6,932 nt of DNA from an uncultured Aquimonas sp. (GTDB lineage Bacteria; Pseudomonadota; Gammaproteobacteria; Xanthomonadales; Xanthomonadaceae), in NCBI GenBank assembly GCA_946481615.1, contig CAMLOR010000179.1:1-6932 (forward strand), read 5' to 3'. Of this stretch, positions 4,567 to 6,932 are shown piece by piece (the stretch's first letter is position 1; each line of letters opens with the position of its first letter). Below the pieces are notes generated by a model, which saw only the letters and a list, made by a program, of their open reading frames with translations, did no database searches and was not told the DNA's origin. The position numbers and the translations under genes are program-made.

Positions 4567-5783
4567 GCCTCTTCCAGTCGGCGCAGGAAATCGCGCGGCA
4601 GGGCGTGCCTTCCGAGCCAGCCCCGCTGCGTTCCGCTCAATACCTTCAGCATCGTACCGCGCCCGCCGGGCAGCCGGCCGAGCGGGCGGAAGCAGGCATC
4701 GCGCAGCGCCGCCACGCCGTCGCGCTCGCTCTGGAACACCGGCGTCAGCCAGCGGCTCCAGAACTGGTAGATCGCGGTGTGGGCGCGCCGTTCGCGCTCG
4801 TAGGCATGCAGGGCTTCCGGCACGCTGCCGCACTCGCGCAATGCATCGCTCAGCGCCTGCGCATCGAGCAGCGCCATGTTCACGCCCTGCCCCAGCTGCG
4901 GACTCATGGCGTGCGCGCTGTCGCCGGCCAGCACGGCGCGGCCGCGATGCCAGCGCGGCAGCACGGCATCGCGGTAGGTGGCGCGCGCCAGTTGCGCGCA
5001 CTCGTCCACGACGTCGAGCAGCGGCGCGGCCTGCGGCCACAACGCCTCGATCTCGCGCTTCCACGGCGCCAGGCCCTCGTTTTCCCAGCGCGCGAAATCC
5101 GCGACCGGCAGGCTCCAGAAGAAGCTCAGGCGCGGCGTGTCGTCACCGGGGCGCGTCCCGACGGGCAGCAAGCCGATCATCTTGCGTGCGGCCGAATAGC
5201 GCTGCCGCAATTCGTCCAGATGCGGCCAGTCGCGCGCGGGGATCAGGCACCACAGCGCGCCCCAGGGATAAGGCTGGTCGAGCGCCGCCTTGCCGGCCAC
5301 GGCGCGCAGCTTCGACGCCGAACCGTCCGCCACGACCACTACGTCGTAAGGCCCGTGCTCGTCGCCCTGCGCATCGCGCAGCAGGCCGCGTTCGGCATCC
5401 ACTTCGACGATGCGGCGCCCGCAGCGCACCTGCGCGCGATCCGGCCAGGCCTGCGCCAGCCAGGCGAACAGCGCACCGCGCTGCACGCCCACGCCGAACA
5501 GCCGTGCGTCGAGTTCGGCATAGCGCATATCCATCACAGCGCGGCCACGCGGGGTCTCGCCGTAAAGGCGCCGCACCTTCAGCCCATGCCGCAGCACCTC
5601 GTCGAGCAGACCGAGCCGCCACAGCACCGCCAGGCCCACCGGCTGCAGGAGCAGACCGGCCCCAACCGGCCCCAGCGTCGGCGCCTGTTCGAAGACCTCA
5701 AGCGCGTGGCCGTCGCGCGCAAGCAGCGCCGCGCTGGCCTGCCCGGCGGTGCCGTATCCCACGATGGCGATGCGAAGCTTCAT
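4563..5783 (-). CDS. FAD-dependent monooxygenase (PHBH/UbiH-like)
   Basis: This 406-aa class A flavin monooxygenase uses NAD(P)H and O2 to hydroxylate, typically, an aromatic or polyene substrate. Visible motifs are the dinucleotide fold IAIVGYGTAG with Gly9, Gly11 and Gly14, ending in the ribose-binding acid Glu32; Arg103 in VQRGAL; the DG motif VVVADGSASKLR (Asp153-Gly154) shared by FAD and NAD(P)H; and the GD motif RAVLAGDSAHAMSPQLGQG (Gly287-Asp288) that holds the FAD ribityl chain. Length is normal for the FAD_binding_3 family. The C-terminal ~70 residues (FWSRWLTPVFQS onward) are hydrophobic/basic as in UbiH relatives, and might touch the membrane. The substrate cannot be told from sequence. 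It is the first gene of a three-gene minus-strand operon and overlaps the next by ATGA. Its own Shine-Dalgarno sequence is poor: GGAG lies 13 bases upstream. Confidence 0.93.
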   Translation of the reverse strand: MKLRIAIVGYGTAGQASAALLARDGHALEVFEQAPTLGPVGAGLLLQPVGLAVLWRLGLLDEVLRHGLKVRRLYGETPRGRAVMDMRYAELDARLFGVGVQRGALFAWLAQAWPDRAQVRCGRRIVEVDAERGLLRDAQGDEHGPYDVVVVADGSASKLRAVAGKAALDQPYPWGALWCLIPARDWPHLDELRQRYSAARKMIGLLPVGTRPGDDTPRLSFFWSLPVADFARWENEGLAPWKREIEALWPQAAPLLDVVDECAQLARATYRDAVLPRWHRGRAVLAGDSAHAMSPQLGQGVNMALLDAQALSDALRECGSVPEALHAYERERRAHTAIYQFWSRWLTPVFQSERDGVAALRDACFRPLGRLPGGRGTMLKVLSGTQRGWLGRHALPRDFLRRLEEA

Positions 5784-5893
5784 GCGAACGAGGGTGCTCC
5801 AGCGATCTCGACGATAACGGCATTCTCGCGGGCTGCGACCTCAGCGCGCCATCCTTGTCGGCGGCGACCTGCGCCACCACTCCATTCCTTGCC
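5784..5893. other. Divergent intergenic region, promoters not resolved
   Basis: These 110 bp separate the start codons of the monooxygenase operon (left) and the exonuclease gene (right), so promoters for both should lie here unless the exonuclease is read from elsewhere. No convincing -35/-10 pair, dyad or LexA-like site is seen. The most AT-rich stretch (GATAAC at 5813-5818) has no matching -35 box. Confidence 0.5.
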
Positions 5894-6895
5894 GTGAATC
5901 CCTCCGCCGACCTCGTCCAGCTGCGCCCGGAAGGCCTGTACTGCCCGGCCGGCGATTTCCACATCGATCCATGGCGGCCGGTGCCGCGCGCGGTGATCAC
6001 CCATGCCCACGGCGACCACGCGCAGGGCGGCAGCGGCCTCTATCACTGCGCGCGCGACGGCGCCGCGCTCCTCGCCTGCCGCCTGGGCGCGGAGGCGCCG
6101 CTGGCACCGCATCACTACGCCGAAGCCTTCACGCTCGGCAACGCGCGCGTCTCGATGCATCCGGCCGGCCATATCCTGGGATCGGCGCAGGTGCGCATCG
6201 AATGCGGCGGCGAAGTCTGGGTAGTGTCGGGCGACTACAAGCGCGATCCCGATCCGACCTGCGCACCCTTCGAGCCTCTGCGCTGCGACGCCTTCATCAC
6301 CGAGGCCACGTTCGGCTTCCCCGTCTACCGCTGGCCCGACACCTCGCAAGTGGCGGCCGAAATTCTGGAATGGTGGGACGAATGCCGCGCCGCGAATCGT
6401 GCCGCGGTGCTGTACTGCTACGCGCTCGGCAAGGCGCAGCGCCTGCTCGCCGAACTGGCGAAGCTCACCGACCGCCGCGTGCTGTTGCATGGGGCGATGA
6501 CGCGGATGGTCGAGATCTACCGCGAGGCCGGCATCGTCATGCTGCCCACGCAAACCGTGTCCGAGCAGGGCAAGGCCGCGGAGTTCGCGGGCGAACTGAT
6601 CCTCGCGCCGCCCTCCGCGGCGGGCTCGCCGTGGATGCGGCGCTTCGGCAACGCCTCCACTGGCTTCGCTTCTGGCTGGATGCAACTGCGCGGCAATCGC
6701 CGCCGGCGCGGCTACGACCGCGGCTTCGTGGTCTCCGATCACGCCGACTGGCCGGGCCTGCTGCGCACCGTCGAGGAAACCGGCGCGGCGCGCGTGCTCG
6801 CCACGCACGGCAACAGCGAACCGCTGGTGCAGACGCTGCGCGAACGCGGCGTGGCGGCCGAGACGCTGCGCACGGCCTTCGGCGGGGAAGACTGA
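5894..6895 (+). CDS. Ligase-associated DNA exonuclease (metallo-beta-lactamase/beta-CASP)
   Basis: This 333-aa enzyme belongs to the metallo-beta-lactamase nuclease group that is encoded beside bacterial ATP-dependent DNA ligases. From a GTG start it shows the metal-binding motif THAHGDHA (36-43, HxHxDH), GHILGS with His93, SGDYKRDPDP with Asp114, TEATFGFP (137-143), a beta-CASP-like middle, SDHADW with His283, and ATHGNSEPL with His305. These ligands suit a two-metal nuclease. The N-terminal LRPEGLYCPAGDFHIDPWRPV block is characteristic of the family. GTG 5894 gives the usual family length, but no Shine-Dalgarno sequence is apparent; an upstream in-frame TTG is a less likely alternative. The stop overlaps the next ATG by one base (TGATG), so the two are co-translated. 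In related bacteria this gene, the ligase, an Lhr-type helicase and a metallophosphoesterase form a DNA-repair cluster. Confidence 0.93.
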   Translation: MNPSADLVQLRPEGLYCPAGDFHIDPWRPVPRAVITHAHGDHAQGGSGLYHCARDGAALLACRLGAEAPLAPHHYAEAFTLGNARVSMHPAGHILGSAQVRIECGGEVWVVSGDYKRDPDPTCAPFEPLRCDAFITEATFGFPVYRWPDTSQVAAEILEWWDECRAANRAAVLYCYALGKAQRLLAELAKLTDRRVLLHGAMTRMVEIYREAGIVMLPTQTVSEQGKAAEFAGELILAPPSAAGSPWMRRFGNASTGFASGWMQLRGNRRRRGYDRGFVVSDHADWPGLLRTVEETGAARVLATHGNSEPLVQTLRERGVAAETLRTAFGGED

Positions 6896-6932
6896 TGCGG
6901 CGCTTCGCGCGCCTGTTCCAGCGCCTGGACCG
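6895..6932 (+). CDS. Probable ATP-dependent DNA ligase, N-terminal 12 codons only
   Basis: The ATG at 6895-6897 shares one base with the exonuclease stop (TGATG), a classical coupled start. Only MRRFARLFQRLD plus two bases of a codon are in the window. The family identity rests mainly on position: ligase-associated exonucleases are normally followed directly by an ATP-dependent DNA ligase whose N-terminus reads like M(K/R)RFAxLYxxLD, which agrees with what is visible. The nucleotidyltransferase lysine motif lies outside, so activity cannot be judged. Confidence 0.75.
   Translation, partial: MRRFARLFQRLD

Noticed and set aside
5784..5893. SOS (LexA) box upstream of the exonuclease gene.
   Set aside because: The only CTG/CAG pair seen has the wrong spacing for a gammaproteobacterial box (six bases instead of ten), and no TTAG/CTAA-type dyad is present.
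3313..5897. Long plus-strand frames at 3313-4770 and 4104-5897.
   Set aside because: They are antisense to well-supported genes, have Arg/His/Gln-rich compositions typical of shadow frames, and show no domain motifs.
3986..6895. A 969-codon plus-strand open frame.
   Set aside because: Only its last 333 codons (from GTG 5894) are a real gene. The rest is an Arg/Ala/Pro-rich shadow antisense to the monooxygenase and the membrane protein, common in GC-rich DNA.

Overview
The window is about two-thirds G+C, with tightly packed genes, frequent 1-4 bp gene overlaps and mostly TGA stops. Together with the families present, this suggests a free-living gammaproteobacterium of the Xanthomonadales type (Lysobacter/Luteimonas/Dokdonella-like). 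That placement is inferred from gene style, not from a marker gene. No rRNA, tRNA, CRISPR array, insertion sequence or phage gene was seen.

Layout. Bases 1-218 hold the last ~71 codons of an ABC exporter ATPase (plus strand). It overlaps by 4 bp (GTGA) a 274-aa cytosolic beta-propeller-like protein (215-1039). Bases 1040-1311 are a convergent intergenic gap with the clearest non-coding signal here: 18 tandem copies of a 7-bp unit, CTGCGAA or a close variant (1101-1226). A perfect 7-bp inverted repeat (1226-1244) directly abuts the array. Next come a minus-strand MerR-family regulator (1312-1764) and a divergent two-gene membrane operon, DUF2938 (1827-2330) and DUF2798 (2360-2584). Between regulator and operon lies a textbook MerR-type promoter: a -35 box, a 19-bp spacer filled by a 14-bp palindrome, and a weak -10 box.

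Bases 2603-5783 form a minus-strand operon read right to left: an FAD-dependent aromatic-ring-type monooxygenase (4563-5783), a single-pass membrane protein of unknown family (3496-4566, ATGA overlap), and an alpha/beta hydrolase closely resembling animal MEST/PEG1 (2603-3484, probable TTG start). A 110-bp divergent gap separates this operon from a plus-strand DNA-repair pair: a ligase-associated metallo-beta-lactamase/beta-CASP DNA exonuclease (5894-6895) and the first 12 codons of what should be its partner ATP-dependent DNA ligase (from 6895, TGATG overlap).

How the genes work together. The regulator very probably controls the DUF2938-DUF2798 pair and itself through the shared palindrome. 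Its C-terminal CX7C motif matches the copper-sensor CueR in spacing, yet no metal-handling gene is adjacent. The monooxygenase, membrane protein and hydrolase look co-translated and may act on one lipophilic or aromatic substrate. The exonuclease and ligase belong to a known bacterial repair cluster whose helicase and phosphoesterase members would lie outside the window. No wholly new system is evident. The best candidates for a second look are the heptamer array with its attached dyad, the CueR-like regulator of two DUF membrane proteins, and the MEST-like hydrolase operon.
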